From Streptomyces sp. NRRL F-6131 (GTDB lineage Bacteria; Actinomycetota; Actinomycetes; Streptomycetales; Streptomycetaceae): a stretch of DNA of 64,000 bases. The DNA lies in contig JOHN01000002.1 of assembly GCA_000719695.1 (NCBI GenBank), forward strand, positions 160,892 through 224,891, in the 5' to 3' direction. Under the pieces are notes generated by a model. That model saw only the letters and a list, made by a program, of their open reading frames with translations, ran no database searches and was not told where the DNA came from. Position 1 is the first letter of the stretch; each line of letters begins with the position of its first letter. Shown in pieces: positions 1 to 7,540 of the stretch. Both the position numbers and the translations under genes were made by a program.

Positions 1-136
1 ACTGCGGGCCGGGCAGCAGGCAGGACGCCAGGAAGATGATCCGGACGGTCCACGGGGTGAGCCCGAACCGCTCGGCGATCCCGGCGCAGACGCCGGCGAT
101 GACGCGGTTGTGGCGGGGGCGGGCGAGGCGGCTCAT
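1..136 (-). CDS. PspC domain protein (N-terminal fragment, cut by window edge)
   Basis: The reverse strand reads an ATG at 136 and stays open to the edge of the window. The 45 visible residues begin MSRLARPRHNRVIAGVCAGI and go on through AERFGLTPWTVRIIFL, which is the classic start of a PspC domain: a short basic stretch, a G-V-C-A-G-I-A turn, then the first membrane helix. PspC proteins sit in the membrane and take part in envelope-stress responses; in actinomycetes many are small stand-alone proteins or sensor N-termini. A GGAG lies 8 nt before the ATG. The C-terminus is off the window, so the full architecture is unknown. Confidence 0.85.
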   Translation of the reverse strand, partial: MSRLARPRHNRVIAGVCAGIAERFGLTPWTVRIIFLASCLLPGPQ

Positions 137-369
137 GGTGAACTCCGTTGCTGTGGTGGCGCCGGTGACCGGTTCCTCCGGCTGGCGTACTTCCATGCTC
201 CGCCGCCGGGCCGCCGGATTCCTCCGCCCGCAAGGCGATCCTGTCCCTGAGCCGGGTCGTCGGTGGGCAGGAGCCGATCTCGGGGTTCCGCTCAGGGTCG
301 GCCCGGAGACCGGCGGCCCGGTGGAGCGGGAAGTCGGCCCGGCCGACGTCCCGTGCGCGGGCGTTCGGT

Positions 370-1293
370 TCAGGGCACCAGGACGACCTTGCCCAGGTTG
401 CGCCGCTCGGTGACGACCGCGTGGGCGCGGGCCGCCTCGGCGAGGGGGATCGTGGCGTGGACGGCGGGGCGCAGGGTGCCCGCGTCGCGCTGCCGCCAGA
501 GCTCCTCGCGCCAGCGGGCGTAGCGCTCGGGCCTTCCGGTGGCGACGGCCCGGATCTGGAAACCGATCACCGAGGCGCCGCGGAGCAGGAGTTCGTACGC
601 CTCGACGGTGCCGCCGCCGGAGCTGTACGCGACCAGTCGGCCGCCGGTGGCGAGGGTGCGGACGGCGGACGGCAGGAGCTCGCCGCCGACGCCGTCGAGG
701 ACCGCGTCGTACGGTCCGGTCCGTTCGAGGTCCCGGTAGTGCACCACCTCGTCGGCGCCGAGGGCGCGGACGAAGTCGGCCTTGGCGGCGCTGCCGACCG
801 CCGCGACCACCCGGCCCGCGCCACCGGCCCGGGCGAGTTGGAGGGCGAGCGTGCCGACCCCGCTGGCCGCCGCGGTGACCAGGACGGACTCGCCCGGCTC
901 GATGCGCGCGGCCTCGTGGGCGCCGCGTGCCACGAGGCCGCTGCGGACCAGCGCGACGGCCTCCACGGCGGTGGCGCCGTCCGGCACCCGGGAGGCCATC
1001 GCGGTGGGCAGGACGGCGAACTCGGCGTAGGCGTCGGCGAAGCAGAGTCCGGTGACGCGGTCGCCGGCCGTGAACGCCGTGACCCCGGGGCCGGTGGCGA
1101 CGACGCACCCGGCGATCTCGCCACCGAGGGTGACCGGCTCGCGGCTGTCGCGCAGCCTGCGGACGGTCGGCAGGGTGACGCCGATCGCCTCCACCCGGAC
1201 CAGCAGTTCGCCGTCGCCGGGTTCGGGCACGGCGGCCTCCTCGGCGACCAGCCCCTCCGGGCCACCTCCGACCTCATGGCGCATGCGCAGCAC
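370..1293 (-). CDS. MDR-family zinc-free alcohol dehydrogenase / NADPH:quinone oxidoreductase
   Basis: About 307 residues. An N-terminal GroES-like fold (EVGGGPEGLVAEEAAVPEPG; GEIAGCVVATGPGV) is followed by a Rossmann half with VTAAASGVGTLALQLARAGGAG, the NADPH-binding loop of the quinone oxidoreductase branch of medium-chain reductases. No zinc-binding cysteine cluster is seen. It probably reduces quinones or enones with NADPH in the cytosol. I chose GTG at 1293 because GGGGAGG sits 5 nt ahead; an ATG lies 9 nt inside and another ATG at 1320 lacks such a site. The gene diverges from a MarR regulator, and the 93 nt between them carry a large inverted repeat, so repression by MarR and induction by an electrophile or aromatic ligand is likely. 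Confidence 0.85.
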   Translation of the reverse strand: MLRMRHEVGGGPEGLVAEEAAVPEPGDGELLVRVEAIGVTLPTVRRLRDSREPVTLGGEIAGCVVATGPGVTAFTAGDRVTGLCFADAYAEFAVLPTAMASRVPDGATAVEAVALVRSGLVARGAHEAARIEPGESVLVTAAASGVGTLALQLARAGGAGRVVAAVGSAAKADFVRALGADEVVHYRDLERTGPYDAVLDGVGGELLPSAVRTLATGGRLVAYSSGGGTVEAYELLLRGASVIGFQIRAVATGRPERYARWREELWRQRDAGTLRPAVHATIPLAEAARAHAVVTERRNLGKVVLVP

Positions 1294-1315
1294 AGGACCT
1301 CCCCGATCCGACGGA

Positions 1316-1366
1316 TTCATTGGATATCCCAACGGTAATCGGCCGATCATGGGAATGTCCAATGAA
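1316..1366. promoter_or_regulatory. Candidate MarR operator: paired inverted repeats between divergent genes
   Basis: Arm one, TTCATTGGATATCCC (1316-1330), is matched in inverted order by arm two, GGGAATGTCCAATGAA (1351-1366), with one mismatch and one extra base. Each arm is itself almost palindromic (TTGGATATCC...AA), so it could bind one MarR dimer. The arms end about 22 nt before the GTG of the oxidoreductase and about 20 nt before the ATG of the regulator, a symmetrical layout suited to shutting both promoters. Confidence 0.6.
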
Positions 1367-1386
1367 AATCGGAGTAGGCTGGCCGC

Positions 1387-1818
1387 ATGACCACGCCCCT
1401 CCAGCACATCCAGTCCCTGCCGAGCTGGCTCGTCGGACGCGTCGCGGCCCGCGGGCGGGGTCTGGTCGCCGACGCGGTCGCGACCGAGGGGCTGAAGCTC
1501 CTGCAGCACGCCGTGCTCGCCGCCGTCGCGGAGTACGGCCCGGTCGCCCAGGCGGAGTTGGGTCGACGGCTGGCCGTCGACCCGAAGGACATGGTCGGCG
1601 TGCTCAACCACCTCCAGGGGGCCGGCCACGTCCTGCGCTCGCCGGACCCCGCCGACCGGCGGAAGAACGCCGTCACCGTCACCCCGGAAGGCGCCGCGGC
1701 CCTCGCCCGCTGCGCGGAGCTCGCCGAGGCGGCCAACGCGGAGCTGCTGGCGCCGCTCGACCCGGACGAGCAGCGGCAGTTGATGGCGCTGCTGGAGCGG
1801 TTGCACGCGGCGGGGTGA
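1387..1818 (+). CDS. MarR-family transcriptional regulator
   Basis: 143 residues, normal length for MarR. The centre has the winged helix: VAQAELGRRLAVDPKDMVGVLNHLQGAG as the recognition region, then the wing with the family hallmark DPADRRKNAVTVTPEG (D-x-R-x4-V-x-L-T/P-G). N- and C-terminal helices would form the dimer interface. MarR proteins bind palindromes and release them on binding phenolic or electrophilic ligands or on cysteine oxidation; the only obvious cysteine is in the C-terminal helix region (ALARCAELAE). It is divergent from the quinone oxidoreductase gene and most likely controls that gene and itself through the repeat at 1316-1366. Confidence 0.9.
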   Translation: MTTPLQHIQSLPSWLVGRVAARGRGLVADAVATEGLKLLQHAVLAAVAEYGPVAQAELGRRLAVDPKDMVGVLNHLQGAGHVLRSPDPADRRKNAVTVTPEGAAALARCAELAEAANAELLAPLDPDEQRQLMALLERLHAAG

Positions 1819-1913
1819 TCACGGGAGCGGGCGGAACGGAGCGGTGACGTCCGCGCTCGGACCTCGCCGGTGGTGCGGTGGTGGCCCGGCGGTGATGGTG
1901 CGGTGATGCGGCG

Positions 1914-2345
1914 TCAGCGGTAGTACGGCTCGACGGCGGCCCTGACCTCGTCGAAGAGCGCCGGCCCCTCCTGCGGCACGGGCGGGAGGCCGCTCGCCGG
2001 CCGGATCCCCAGCAACTGCTCGCCGGAGAGGGCGAACACCACGCGCCCGAGGCCGGCCTGCCGGAGCGCGGCCGCGCACATCGCGCACGGCTCGCAGCTG
2101 GTGTACAGGGTGGCCGTGGCGGCGCCGGCCGGGTCCAACTCCCGTGCGGCCCACCGGGCGAGCTTCAGCTCGGGGTGTGCGGTGATGTCCCGGTCGGTGA
2201 GCGTGGTGTTGCGCTCCTCGGCCAGCACGGTGCCGTCCGGGGCGGCCAGCAGCGAGCCGAACGGCGGGTTGCCGTCGGCGCGGGCCTCGGCGGCGAGGGC
2301 GATGGCGCGGCGGAGCAGGGTGCGGTCGGCGGGGGTGAGGGTCAC
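1914..2345 (-). CDS. Nucleoside/cytidine deaminase-like zinc enzyme (tRNA-A34 / guanine deaminase family)
   Basis: 143 residues from GTG at 2345, whose last bases form a GTGA overlap with the stop of the upstream LLM gene, so the two are translationally coupled. The zinc site is complete: HPE (in TAHPELKLARWA, with catalytic Glu) and PCAMC (in TSCEPCAMCAAAL, two Cys ligands). The CDA fold of this type deaminates guanine, cytosine or adenosine in RNA; spacing is that of small nucleoside deaminases rather than TadA, which normally lies elsewhere with a longer N-terminus. Substrate cannot be read from sequence. Pairing with an F420-type oxidoreductase is seen in other actinomycetes, but its meaning is unknown. 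Confidence 0.85.
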   Translation of the reverse strand: MTLTPADRTLLRRAIALAAEARADGNPPFGSLLAAPDGTVLAEERNTTLTDRDITAHPELKLARWAARELDPAGAATATLYTSCEPCAMCAAALRQAGLGRVVFALSGEQLLGIRPASGLPPVPQEGPALFDEVRAAVEPYYR

Positions 2346-3208
2346 GAGGGCTGTTCCGTTCGGGTCGGTGCGAGGCGCAGCAGGTCGGCCACGGCGGCGA
2401 GGGACTCCCGGGCCGGTCCGGGGTCGCGGGTCTGCCCGGGGTCGCCGTGGTAGGGGTCGAGGACGACGGTGTCGGCGCCGAGCAGCCGGAGCCGGGCGAG
2501 GTCGGCGGAGATCTGCTCGATGCTGCCCTCGCCCGCGAGTCGCTGCGGTCCGGCGACCGGCGCGGGGGTGAGCCTGAGGGCGATCCTGGGCGCGAACGCC
2601 GGCGCGGGGAGCCCGTGTTCGTCCGCGTACGCGCGCAGCCGGGGCGCGGCCTCGCACAGCCACGGCGTGGTCGGGCGCAGCGGGTGCCAGGCGTCGCCGA
2701 GGCGGACGGCGCGGCGCAGGCCCGCGTCGCTGTTGCCGCCGACCCAGAGCGGGATGCGGCGGGTGCCGTAGTCGGCGGTGTCCGCCCAGGCGGTGCGCAG
2801 GCGGCGCAGGTGGTCGTCGGTGAGGCGGCCGCGGTGTTCGAACGGGACCTCGAGGGCGGCGAACTCCTGCCGGGCCCAGCCGACTCCGACGCCGAGCACC
2901 AGGCGGCCGCCGCTCAGCGCGTCGAGGTTGGCGGCCGTCCTGGCGGTGAGCAGCGGGTGTCGGTAGGGGGCGACGAGGACGGTGGTGCCGAGCCGCACCC
3001 GCTCGGTGCGGGCGGCGAGCCAGGCGAGGGTGGTGAACGGCTCGTAGAACGGGCCGGGGTAGCGCACGGCGACGTCGGGAGTGACGGCGATGTGGTCCGA
3101 GACCATCAGCAGGTCGAAGCCGAGGCCCTCGACGGTCCGGGCCCAGCCGAGCAGGGCCGCCGGGTCGGTGCCGGGGCCGAAGTTGGGGACGTTGACTCCG
3201 ATCTTCAC
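2342..3208 (-). CDS. LLM-class F420-dependent oxidoreductase
   Basis: 288 residues, a luciferase-like TIM barrel. Seen: MKIGVNVPNFGPGTDPAALL at the start, SDHIAVTPDVAVRYPGPFYEP, the strand RVRLGTTVLVAPYRHPLLTA and GGRLVLGVGVGWARQEFAAL, all typical of the F420-dependent branch of the family rather than FMN luciferases. Length and start agree with the family. It would transfer hydride to or from coenzyme F420 in the cytosol on an unknown substrate. It is the first gene of a two-gene unit with the deaminase (GTGA overlap) and diverges from an Lrp-type regulator across 94 nt. Confidence 0.85.
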   Translation of the reverse strand: MKIGVNVPNFGPGTDPAALLGWARTVEGLGFDLLMVSDHIAVTPDVAVRYPGPFYEPFTTLAWLAARTERVRLGTTVLVAPYRHPLLTARTAANLDALSGGRLVLGVGVGWARQEFAALEVPFEHRGRLTDDHLRRLRTAWADTADYGTRRIPLWVGGNSDAGLRRAVRLGDAWHPLRPTTPWLCEAAPRLRAYADEHGLPAPAFAPRIALRLTPAPVAGPQRLAGEGSIEQISADLARLRLLGADTVVLDPYHGDPGQTRDPGPARESLAAVADLLRLAPTRTEQPS

Positions 3209-3302
3209 GCCCGAAAGCCTAGGGACGGAAGGTGGGTTGATGGAAGAGACATCCCCCGGTGCAGGGGTTGATCGGCCGTGGAATCACCGGCAATCTGGGC
3301 AC

Positions 3303-3776
3303 ATGACCGAGATTCTTGACGCGACGGACTGGGCGATCCTGGCCGAGCTCCAGGAGGACGGGCGGATCGCGTTCGCCGAGCTGGCGCGAAGGGTGAACCT
3401 GAGCGCGTCGGCCACGACGGAGCGGGTGCGGCGGCTGGAGACGGCGGGGGTGATCACGGGGTACCGCGCCGAGGTGGACCTGGAACGGACCGGGTACCCG
3501 GTGCTGGCGGTGGTCCGCCTGAAGTACCCCGGGCCGGCGGCACGGCACGAACCGCTGCGGCGGTTGCTGGAGGAGCGCTCGGAGATCCTGGAGTGCCTGC
3601 GGACGACCGGCGACGACTGCTACGTCCTGAAGATCGCCACCACGTCGATGGGCCACCTCGAGGAGATCGTCGACGAGTTGGCCCAGTTCGGCAGTACGAC
3701 GACGAATCTGATGCTGAGCCGGCCGCTGCCGTTCCGGGGCCCCGCGGTGCCCCGGGCGGGGGCTGCCGAGCAGTAG
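3303..3776 (+). CDS. Lrp/AsnC-family transcriptional regulator
   Basis: 157 residues from the ATG at 3303. The N-terminal helix-turn-helix is LDATDWAILAELQEDGRIAFAELARRVNLSASATTERVRRLE, followed by a short linker (GVITGYRAEVDLERTGYP) and a RAM ligand-binding domain with the strand pattern VLKIATTSMGHLEEIVDEL. Lrp proteins bind amino acids in the RAM domain and form octamers that wrap DNA. It diverges from the LLM/deaminase pair and could control it; the flavoprotein gene at 3850-4752 runs toward it. Effector not predictable. Confidence 0.9.
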   Translation: MTEILDATDWAILAELQEDGRIAFAELARRVNLSASATTERVRRLETAGVITGYRAEVDLERTGYPVLAVVRLKYPGPAARHEPLRRLLEERSEILECLRTTGDDCYVLKIATTSMGHLEEIVDELAQFGSTTTNLMLSRPLPFRGPAVPRAGAAEQ

Positions 3777-3849
3777 CCCGTCGGCGGAGCGGGAAGTCGG
3801 CGGGCCCGACCTTCCGATCCGTCGGCCGGCCCGTCGGGCAGCCGGGCGG

Positions 3850-4752
3850 TCAGCCGGCGCCCGGGGAGGTCAGCCGCAGGGCGTAGTAGGCGTGCAGGGC
3901 GGCGTCGGCGCCGGAGCCGGTGGCGGTCATGATGCGCTGGCCGCGGGCCGAGCGGAGGTCCCCGGCGGTGAGGACCCGGGGGTGCTGGCGGTCGGGCGGG
4001 CAGTAGCCGTCCTCGGCGCGGACCAGGCTGCCGGGGAGGGCGGCCGGGCGGACGCCCAGGTTCACGAAGACCGCGTCGGGGGCGAAGGTGCCGAACCCGC
4101 CCGCCGCGACGTGGCCTTCGGGGGAACGGCGGAGGTCGAGGGCGTCGAGCTCCAGCAGGGTGACGCGCGGGTCGGCGCGGACCTCCTCGGCCTTGTAGGC
4201 GTCCGCCGGCGGGTGCGGGACGAGCAGGTCCAGCGGGGCGTCGGGGTGGGCGCGCAGCAGGGTGCCGAGGGGACGGTCGGCGCCGAGGACGAGCGCGCGG
4301 CGGCCGGCCAGGCGGGCGGCGTCGGCCTCCCAGAGGGGCGGCGGCGCGTCCACTCCGGAGGTGAGCCAGGCGGCCTCCTCCGGCCGGGCGGCGCGGACGC
4401 CGGTGGCGACGACCGCGTACCGGCCCCGCACGGTGGTGCCCGGGGCGAGGTGGACGGTGACGCCCTCCTCGTCGGCGTGCAGGGCGGTCGCCGGGGCGCC
4501 GAGGAGGACGTCGCAGGAGTGGGCGACCCGTCGGACGTCCGCCGCGACGGCGTCGGCGAAGGCGGTGCCGGTGGTGAAGCCGAGGACGTTGTCCACCGCC
4601 GGGACGCGCCGCAGGGTGGTGCCGAGGGCGCGCCGCTCGACCAGCGCCGAACGGAGTCCGACGCTCGCCGCCAGCACGGCGGCCGCGCAGCCGGCCGGAC
4701 CGCCGCCGACGATCACCAGGTCGTAGGGCACCGCGAGGCTTCCGGTCGCCAT
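3850..4752 (-). CDS. FAD/NAD(P)-dependent oxidoreductase, thioredoxin-reductase-like but without CxxC
   Basis: About 300 residues, the length of thioredoxin reductase. N-terminal FAD fingerprint YDLVIVGGGPAGCAAAVLA and the C-terminal FAD motif LTAGDLRSARGQRIMTATGSGADAAL match the fold. In thioredoxin reductase a redox CxxC follows a GVSY-type turn; here the matching stretch (residues about 125-145, TSGVDAPPPLWEADAARLAG) has no cysteine, and the NAD(P) loop (LVLGADRPLG) is degenerate. It therefore cannot be a dithiol thioredoxin reductase; a ferredoxin:NADP-type or other flavoprotein role is possible. The ATG at 4752 has GGAGGA 12 nt upstream. Confidence 0.75.
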   Translation of the reverse strand: MATGSLAVPYDLVIVGGGPAGCAAAVLAASVGLRSALVERRALGTTLRRVPAVDNVLGFTTGTAFADAVAADVRRVAHSCDVLLGAPATALHADEEGVTVHLAPGTTVRGRYAVVATGVRAARPEEAAWLTSGVDAPPPLWEADAARLAGRRALVLGADRPLGTLLRAHPDAPLDLLVPHPPADAYKAEEVRADPRVTLLELDALDLRRSPEGHVAAGGFGTFAPDAVFVNLGVRPAALPGSLVRAEDGYCPPDRQHPRVLTAGDLRSARGQRIMTATGSGADAALHAYYALRLTSPGAG

Positions 4753-4920
4753 CCTGCGAACAACTCCTCCGTGGTCACCGTCGGTCGGGCTCCGACGGAG
4801 CACAGCGCGCCGCCCGGCCCGGCCTCCGTCCCCACCGCGCAGCGTAGTGCGCGGGCGGACCGCCGGCCCGGCCTTCCGGTGGTCCGGACGGCCGGGCCGG
4901 CGGGCGGCCGGTGCGGGGCG

Positions 4921-5424
4921 TCAGCCCTGCGGGGCGGCCGGGGGCTGGTGCGGGGCGGCGGGGGCCGCCGGCGCGTACGGGTTGGGCTGCTGGGGCGCGG
5001 CCGCCTGGTACGGCGAGGGCTGCTGGAACGGCGCCGGCGGGTACTGACCGGCCTGGGGGTACTGACCGGCCTGGGGGGCCTGCGGGTACTGGCCGCCCTG
5101 CGGGTACGGCGCGCCCTGCGGCGGGAACGGCGGCGCGGCCGGGGCCTGGGAGCGCGCGACCAGGGCCTTCACCGCGTGGACTATCAGCAGGACCGGCAGG
5201 ATGAACGCCTTGAAGAAGAGCGTGTACGTGCCGCCCTCGAAGACGAACGCGAGGTAGTACGCGTAGCCGGTGAAGCCGATGCCGACGAGCACGTTGAGGA
5301 CGCGCCAGCCGACCTTCAGGCCGCCGAGGTTGACGGCGCCGATGACCAGCAGGGCGATGCCGCTGACGGCCAGCAGGACGACGTACCAGGAGAAGAGCGG
5401 GTCGACGTCGAAGTCGAGGTTCAC
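4921..5424 (-). CDS. Small membrane protein with proline/glutamine-rich tail
   Basis: 167 residues. Three hydrophobic segments are visible: about residues 13-33 (YVVLLAVSGIALLVIGAVNL), 38-62 (VGWRVLNVLVGIGFTGYAYYLAFVF) and 67-88 (YTLFFKAFILPVLLIVHAVKAL). The remaining half is a low-complexity cytosolic-type tail with repeats of the GGQYPQA/AGQYPPA kind and many P, Q, Y and A. No enzymatic motif. Such tails are common in actinobacterial membrane proteins and often work in protein contacts. Function not recognised. Confidence 0.75.
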   Translation of the reverse strand: MNLDFDVDPLFSWYVVLLAVSGIALLVIGAVNLGGLKVGWRVLNVLVGIGFTGYAYYLAFVFEGGTYTLFFKAFILPVLLIVHAVKALVARSQAPAAPPFPPQGAPYPQGGQYPQAPQAGQYPQAGQYPPAPFQQPSPYQAAAPQQPNPYAPAAPAAPHQPPAAPQG

Positions 5425-5623
5425 GAGGTGTTCCTGTGTGTTGCCGGGAGTGGGCGGACACGAACGGGTGGCCGCCGGGGGGACGAGTGCGCACAGTACT
5501 GGAGCGCGCCGACATCCGTCCTCACGATTCCGTCACGGTGTCATCGCCGAATCCGTCCGGAGAACCTCCCCGTTCCCCCTTGAAAATCGCTCAGGAAGCG
5601 TCAGTGCGTTCGGATATGATGCG

Positions 5624-5735
5624 CCCGTCGCTGGTGGTTGGGGGGCGAAGCAGCGACCCGGGTGAGAGTCCCGGAGCGGCCTCCCACCTCGGCGAAACCG
5701 CCTGCTGCCGGGCTCGTCGGGTTCGCCCGCCTTCC
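5624..5735 (+). ncRNA. Structured 5' leader, riboswitch-like (class uncertain)
   Basis: This stretch lies between a good -10 box (TATGAT, 5615-5620) and the surface-protein gene. Seen: a stem GTCGCTG (5627-5633) with CAGCGAC (5651-5657); at once a second stem CCGGG (5658-5662) with CCCGG (5670-5674) closing the loop TGAGAGT; a GCGGCC segment; and a late hairpin CGGGC (5709-5713) with GCCCG (5725-5729) just before the start codon. The core CCGGGTGAGAGTCCCGGAGC resembles the conserved middle of cobalamin riboswitches, but no B12 box follows. In streptomycetes secreted wall proteins are often under c-di-AMP (ydaO) riboswitches, whose 3' CGAA-CCGNC element is partly echoed at 5693-5702. Class is undecided. 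Confidence 0.45.
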
Positions 5736-5739
5736 TCCC

Positions 5740-7425
5740 ATGAGGTCCCCCTTGCGTACTCAGCACCGCAGATCCCTGGCCCTCGCCGCCGCGGCCACCC
5801 TGGTCTCCGGCGCGGCCCTGACCACCGCCCCCGGCGCGGCCGCGCTGTCGCGCTCCGGCGGGACCACCGGTGCGGTCCGCAGCGCCCTGAACGGCGTGGG
5901 CACCCCGGGGCCGGTCGGCACCCAGGAGCGCCGCAGCCCGGTGACGATCACCGTCGCCGGCTTCCCCGGCACCCTGACCGCCGGCGGTCCGGCCGGAGAG
6001 TTCACCGCCACGCTCCGCAACTCCGCCGACCACGCGGTCGACGTCACCACCGGTTTCGTCGTCGCCAACGTCGACTCCGGGGTCCGCGAGACCCAGCTCA
6101 GGCTCGACTTCCAGCCCCCCGGCGGAGGGGCCTGGAAGCCCGCCGCGCTCAGCCCCGGCGCCCACGTCGGCGCCACCTGGAACCTCGACACCTTCACCAC
6201 CCGGCTGAGCCTGCCCGCGGGCGCCTCGGCCACCTACCGGCTGCGGCTCGCCGTCACCGCCGACGCGCCCGCCGGCCGGGCCACCGGCGGCTTCACCGCG
6301 GTGGTCGCCGACCCGACCCTGCCGCCGGAGAGCCGGATCACCGACGCGACGGGCCCGCACCAGGAGTTCACCACCGTCGCGGCCGGCCCCACCGGCACGC
6401 CCACCCCGGCCCCCGCGCCCGGCGTGCCGTACCTCGGCCTGGACGCGGTGCCCGGCTCGTTCACCGCCGGCGGCGAGGCGCGGCCGTTCCGGCTGACGCT
6501 CAGCAACCGCAGCGGCAAGGACGTCGCCTTCGCACCCGAACTGACCCTCCGGGGCAAGGTCCTGCCCACCGCCGAGGCGACCAGGCTGGAGTTCCAGACG
6601 CCCGACGGCGAGTGGGTGCCCGCCACCGACCCCGGTCAGGGCGCTCCGGGGCGGCTGACGCTCGCGCTGCGCGCGGGCGACAAGGACGCCTCCTCGGTAC
6701 GGCTGCGCGACGGCGAGTCCCGCACGCTCAACGTGCGGCTGGCGTTCGCCCAGGACGCTCCGCCGGGGGTCGTCTCGCTGCTGTTCACCGGGAGCAGCCT
6801 CCCGGTGGGCGGGGGCGGCGCGGGTCTGCCCGCCGTCAGTTCGGCGGTCGACATCACGGTGACCGCCGCCGCGCCGGCCGCCCTGCCCGGCGCCCCGAGC
6901 ACGCCGCCCGCCGCGGGCGGCGGAGCGCCGGCGGCCGCGGTCGCGCCCCCGGCCGCCGCGCCCACCGCGCCCGGCAGCGCCGCGCCCGCGGTCGGGCTTG
7001 CGGCGGTCACGCCGCCCGCGGACCCCGGCGGCACGCCGGCGGCCGTTCCGGCCTCGGAGACCACGCAGACGCCGCAGAGCACGGCCGCCGCCCCGGTGCC
7101 GGCCGTCACCGTGACCGTGGCGGCGGCCCCGGTGCCGTCCGTCGACCTCGCCTCGACCGGCGGTTCGCCGGTCAACACGCCGATGGCGGTCACCGGCGCC
7201 ACCGCGATCGCCATGGGCATCGGCACCCTGATCGTGGCCCACCGCCGACAGACGGGCCGCCCGGTCGGCCGGACGCCCCACCCCGCCGGAGGTCCGGCGG
7301 CGGGGCCTCCGCGCCCGGCCGCGGGCGGTCCGGCGGTGCGGTCGGCGCCGGCTCCGGCCGTGCGCCCCGCCCCGGGCCCGGCGGCCGGCCCCACCGGCCG
7401 TCCCGCCGGCCCCGCCGCGCGCTGA
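5740..7425 (+). CDS. Secreted surface protein with two Ig-like/DUF11-type repeats and C-terminal anchor helix
   Basis: 561 residues from ATG 5740. Residues 1-35 are a signal peptide (basic start RTQHRR, hydrophobic LALAAAATLVSGAAL, Ala-rich cleavage zone). Two related beta-rich modules follow: VTITVAGFPGTLTAGGPAGEFTATLRN (about 65-190) and LGLDAVPGSFTAGGEARPFRLTLSN (about 228-385). Next is a long Ala/Pro linker, then DLASTGGSPVN, which resembles an LAxTG sortase signal, a hydrophobic segment (MAVTGATAIAMGIGTLIVA) and a Pro-rich basic tail. It is probably displayed on the cell wall or membrane. No Shine-Dalgarno is seen; the leader RNA at 5624-5735 may control expression. Confidence 0.75.
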   Translation: MRSPLRTQHRRSLALAAAATLVSGAALTTAPGAAALSRSGGTTGAVRSALNGVGTPGPVGTQERRSPVTITVAGFPGTLTAGGPAGEFTATLRNSADHAVDVTTGFVVANVDSGVRETQLRLDFQPPGGGAWKPAALSPGAHVGATWNLDTFTTRLSLPAGASATYRLRLAVTADAPAGRATGGFTAVVADPTLPPESRITDATGPHQEFTTVAAGPTGTPTPAPAPGVPYLGLDAVPGSFTAGGEARPFRLTLSNRSGKDVAFAPELTLRGKVLPTAEATRLEFQTPDGEWVPATDPGQGAPGRLTLALRAGDKDASSVRLRDGESRTLNVRLAFAQDAPPGVVSLLFTGSSLPVGGGGAGLPAVSSAVDITVTAAAPAALPGAPSTPPAAGGGAPAAAVAPPAAAPTAPGSAAPAVGLAAVTPPADPGGTPAAVPASETTQTPQSTAAAPVPAVTVTVAAAPVPSVDLASTGGSPVNTPMAVTGATAIAMGIGTLIVAHRRQTGRPVGRTPHPAGGPAAGPPRPAAGGPAVRSAPAPAVRPAPGPAAGPTGRPAGPAAR

Positions 7426-7471
7426 GCCGACCCGGTCCCGACCGGGCGGACGGCGGCGACGGGACCGTGAC

Positions 7472-7501
7472 GACCACCGCCCGTGCGACCACCGCCCGTG
7501 C
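7472..7501 (+). repeat. 15-bp direct tandem repeat (two copies)
   Basis: GACCACCGCCCGTGC occurs at 7472-7486 and again at 7487-7501, downstream of the surface-protein gene. The second copy supplies the left arm of the hairpin at 7494-7516, so the duplication may have created or doubled part of the terminator. Confidence 0.7.
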
Positions 7502-7516
7502 GTCCGCCGCACGGGC
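7494..7516 (+). terminator. Hairpin terminator after the surface-protein gene
   Basis: GCCCGTGCG (7494-7502) and CGCACGGGC (7508-7516) form a perfect 9-bp stem with a 5-nt loop. As usual in streptomycetes there is no U tract. Confidence 0.55.
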
Positions 7517-7540
7517 CCGACCGGACCGGAGTGACCGAGG

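Noticed and set aside
137-369. Possible small gene upstream of PspC
   Set aside because: No frame with a ribosome site, codon bias or recognisable motif; treated as intergenic.
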